Shown here: positions 15,801-16,898 of the stretch, piece after piece
How positions within the stretch are numbered: position 1 is the first letter of the stretch
How the letters are laid out: each line of letters starts with the position of its first letter
Source of the DNA: Candidatus Zixiibacteriota bacterium
Lineage (GTDB): Bacteria > Zixibacteria > MSB-5A5 > SM1-73
Assembly (NCBI GenBank): GCA_020341875.1
Contig: CP070839.1
Span: 1,461,864 to 1,478,761, forward strand
Length of the DNA: 16,898 nt
Direction of reading: 5' to 3'
Notes under the pieces: generated by a model
The model's input: the letters and a program-made list of their open reading frames with translations, nothing else
The model's database searches: none
What the model was told of the DNA's origin: nothing
Made by a program: the position numbers and the translations under genes

Positions 15801-16384
15801 TCAAAATCGAACAGATAATTGCTGGCCACCAGCAGGTCATTCTTGTAGATTCTCAGGTTCTCATAGTACGTTCCTTGATCCACCCAAACGGTATCCCCGG
15901 CGGCAGCCCAGACGATTGCCTCCTGAATGGTGGGAAGATCTCCGGAGCCGTCGGCGCGGATGGAAAAAAGCGTGGCAGTGGTGTAAAAGAAGACGGAAGC
16001 CGGAGTGAAATCCTGCCAGTAAACCTGGCCCGTGTCTATCTCGGCCCTCATGGCCCAGTAGTAGGCCGTCCACTCTGCCAGGCCGGGAGTGCCGGGATAA
16101 TCCATGCTTCTGGCGCCGGCCGCTACGTCGGAATCCTCCCAAATGGGGTCGGTCAACCACGGATTGTCAGCCAACTTGATGTGGAACCTGGTGATCACCT
16201 CCTGGGTCGTTCCACCGCTCACCTGCCACGCGAATGTTGGCAGGGGTTCAGTCTGCTTGGTTGAGTCCATCGGCGAGGTCAATGTGATGATTTTCAGCGC
16301 TTTGGCCTCCTGAGTTGCCGGGCCAAATGACCACGCACAGATGACCAGCAGAAGCAGGATGCAAAGACAGATCGAACGCCTCAT
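12815..16384 (-). CDS. Large secreted beta-helix protein with inserted PKD-like domains and Por/T9SS-type sorting tail
   Basis: A 1189-residue exported protein. An N-terminal signal peptide (about 1-27) is followed by a beta-sandwich-like segment (about 30-136). The first half of a right-handed parallel beta-helix (about 138-316) has rungs such as GGGIFCDAGSTPTIAYNVI and GGAIYINSAAPNIFHNVI. A 390-residue block follows: a charged, low-complexity linker (about 317-368) and three PKD/Ig-like domains (about 370-493, 494-588, 589-706) with NNPPVPV, APVADAG and LDGSGSYD. Helix rungs then resume (about 709-835; GGAIDCNGSSPDIFSNVF, GGAICARNLSSPQIKRNVF). The tail (about 1096-1189) has NYPNPFNPETQIKYDLP, SVYNVLGQKV and SGIYFYKI, the form of the Por/type IX sorting domain. 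The start is the ATG at 16384, with GGAG seven bases upstream; a GTG at 16390 is too close to that site. Likely role: cell-surface adhesin or polysaccharide-binding/lyase-like protein. No catalytic residues are identified. Confidence 0.9.
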   Translation of the reverse strand: MRRSICLCILLLLVICAWSFGPATQEAKALKIITLTSPMDSTKQTEPLPTFAWQVSGGTTQEVITRFHIKLADNPWLTDPIWEDSDVAAGARSMDYPGTPGLAEWTAYYWAMRAEIDTGQVYWQDFTPASVFFYTTATLFSIRADGSGDLPTIQEAIVWAAAGDTVWVDQGTYYENLRIYKNDLLVASNYLFDFDGDTATINATIIDGSNSTRGSDFGSVIYFSPGVDSSCTVRGFTIRGGAGSKITVGLETRTVGGGIFCDAGSTPTIAYNVITGNQVQHDGGAIYINSAAPNIFHNVIANNVAVEGAGGAIQCRFSIEVEASPSLKQGKDEGGTSQKAAVGSRRNADETKIENSLNPRDGTEVASAQNNPPVPVCENDPIYGDTIVGFQPGTTGPGNFYNVRLYACDSYDPDSATGDKVKYFDWECIEHTVISATGLQTLPCGAINVKRYLCDNDKVRLQFGGLYKLYLTVEDNFGLQSDGYDSLFISVQLAPVADAGRDTVVRPEKIAYLYGRALDMNPDQRDSMQFTWRWIELPPVTEPVIRPSPTEDTVNFTVPVSGIYRLALTVDDGFGISEKDDEVVVVANQAPQATVINIDHAFEGDTVYLDGSGSYDMDSTIFQHPDSAHGGPLEFSWSVKSYPAGAQMPVILDASQPVAKFVPYGTGTFTFRLLVNDTMSVFQPEDSTKSGRDTLANVAFLDVVVDSTYAYPLIQGNLIYGNSAGTKGGAIDCNGSSPDIFSNVFYKNQSELSGGAICARNLSSPQIKRNVFFGNISGNSTGGAIANLGALTAPSATRGFRKNMSIQENDFWDNRGGTLYQASGDISANIDTFPRFYDPDFGDFRYECDSPCLPDIGKLVFFPECVSADRLNTVALSLFQNPVATAAAHFIINTDVPLKSYPVGYVTIGGNAPSPIYFSPVASKTYRGSFVFTASGSADVSLFASSLLERDTVVVSTMSVQLIGAGKTGKLVSADGKLGVLFADGSVKEEVYATCISVSKDSRYNFDGDPETEAFGDPYQLGPSISFDKDLTVSFSLAHYDLEGKDKTLFSIYRYEDAGWTRLESYPDGDRISAEAKTLGVFRLIYDPNAKPFTNIPNTYRLFHNYPNPFNPETQIKYDLPLSGNVTLSVYNVLGQKVRALVDGMQEAGHRSVTWDGRDDAGREVASGIYFYKIKAEDYQMTMKMVLLK

Positions 16385-16418
16385 AACCACTCTCCTTTAG
16401 GTTTAACTTCTCATCTTG

Positions 16419-16438
16419 GGAAGGAAAGAAGTCCTTCC
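16419..16438 (-). promoter_or_regulatory. Leader hairpin in the 5' UTR of the secreted-protein mRNA
   Basis: Minus strand reads GGAAGGA (16438-16432), six bases, TCCTTCC (16425-16419), a perfect seven-base-pair stem early in the predicted leader, upstream of the AAAGGAG ribosome site. It is not followed by a T-run, so it is not a terminator. It could stabilise the mRNA or be incidental. Confidence 0.35.
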
Positions 16439-16458
16439 TCCGGATTTTTAGCTCAGTA

Positions 16459-16487
16459 ATTATAAACTCCTCCACCAGACATGTCAA
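16459..16487 (-). promoter_or_regulatory. Consensus sigma-70 promoter for the secreted-protein/lipoprotein unit
   Basis: Minus strand has TTGACA (16487-16482), a 17-base spacer and TATAAT (16464-16459): both hexamers and the spacer match the ideal. An AT-rich stretch lies upstream (16488-16507) like an UP element. Predicted start is near 16452, giving a leader of about 67 bases before the ATG at 16384. No operator is obvious, so strong, possibly constitutive, expression is expected. Confidence 0.85.
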
Positions 16488-16524
16488 GAAATTTTACAAT
16501 TTTTTTCAAGAACCGTCAGGCTAA

Positions 16525-16898
16525 CCGTGCAACATCCTTCAGCCCAGTATTGCCCGCATCCGAAAACGGGGTCTTATTCGACATCCGGATACCTTCGCGT
16601 CGCATTACCGAAGATCAGCGTGCAGCGCGTTTTTTTTCGCCATAGCTCTTGGCATTGCCGGCAGTCTCATCGGCGGTTTTGCCTTGATGGCATTCAGGCT
16701 TGAACGAAGGAATATCGCGGCGCTGGAAGAGGCAGAGAACCTGGCGGACACCAAGTCACAATTTCTGGCCAACATGAGTCACGAAATACGCACCCCGGTG
16801 ACAGGGATGATCGGTATGCTCGACCTGATCGAGGTGGACACGGAAGGCTCAGAGAACAGGAAAAGAATCCAGTTCGTGAAGCGCTCGACCAACACACT
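16525..16898 (+). CDS. Start of a membrane histidine kinase, cut by the window edge
   Basis: The only plus-strand gene seen. The frame is open from after a stop at 16522-16524 to the window end. It encodes a membrane helix (AIALGIAGSLIGGFALMAF, about 16639-16695), a coiled coil, and HisKA with FLANMSHEIRTPVTGMIGML; the phosphoacceptor His is at 16780-16782. The ATP-binding and any receiver domains lie beyond the window. The true start is unresolved. The only ordinary start codons in frame (TTG 16684, ATG 16687) fall at the end of the helix and lack a ribosome site. A second frame, open from an ATG at 16481 to 16642, joins this one in register if one base is re-read at the T8 run 16630-16637. 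The coordinates given are therefore the limits of the open frame, not a proven gene start. The gene is divergent from the secreted-protein unit. Confidence 0.7.

Noticed and set aside
15494..16264. 256-codon plus-strand frame
   Set aside because: Antisense of the beta-helix gene. Its Gly/His-rich make-up reflects the repeated rungs on the other strand.
1..16898. tRNA, rRNA, CRISPR array, transposase or phage genes
   Set aside because: Both strands were read for these. No cloverleaf-like sequence, spaced direct repeats, DDE/serine recombinase motifs or terminal inverted repeats were recognised.

Overview
The window is about 17 kb of bacterial DNA, moderately GC-rich by eye. Almost every gene lies on the minus strand; one partial kinase lies on the plus strand at the right edge. 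Two things place the organism. A large secreted beta-helix/PKD protein ends in a Por/type-IX-like sorting tail, and there are five sensor-kinase-type genes in 17 kb. This suits a lineage of the Fibrobacterota-Chlorobiota-Bacteroidota (FCB) superphylum, perhaps a candidate phylum such as KSB1, Zixibacteria or Latescibacteria. That is inference from domain style, not a taxonomic proof.

Layout from right to left, the direction of most transcription. At 16525-16898 (+) is the start of a membrane histidine kinase that runs off the window. A consensus sigma-70 promoter (16459-16487) drives a two-gene unit: a 1189-residue secreted protein (16384-12815), then a TPR lipoprotein (12756-12160), closed by a strong intrinsic terminator (12089-12119). 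Next come a GAF-containing NtrB-like hybrid kinase (11853-9871), a PdxA-type dehydrogenase (9711-8704) and a DegT/DnrJ-type PLP aminotransferase (8642-7503). An orphan piece of an HPt domain follows (7440-7207). Then comes a three-gene signalling unit: a phytochrome-type membrane kinase (6916-5846), an overlapping Rcp1-like single-domain regulator (5915-5457) and a REC-kinase protein (5453-4254) whose phosphoacceptor His is replaced by Tyr. Last is a hybrid kinase with six PAS domains (3879 to beyond position 1).

The most interesting signal is regulatory. Three of the kinase genes have, at sensible distances upstream, a sequence fitting the sigma-28 (FliA/SigD) promoter form TAAA-N15-CCGA. 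Two of the three are almost the same promoter, share an extra AAACCCT block, and drive two kinases with the same N-terminal two-helix membrane module. This suggests a duplicated promoter-plus-sensor cassette joined to two different output modules, possibly under flagellar/motility control. The Tyr-for-His kinase, the HPt remnant and the PKD block inserted inside a beta-helix are the other points to follow up. No rRNA, tRNA, CRISPR array or insertion sequence was seen.
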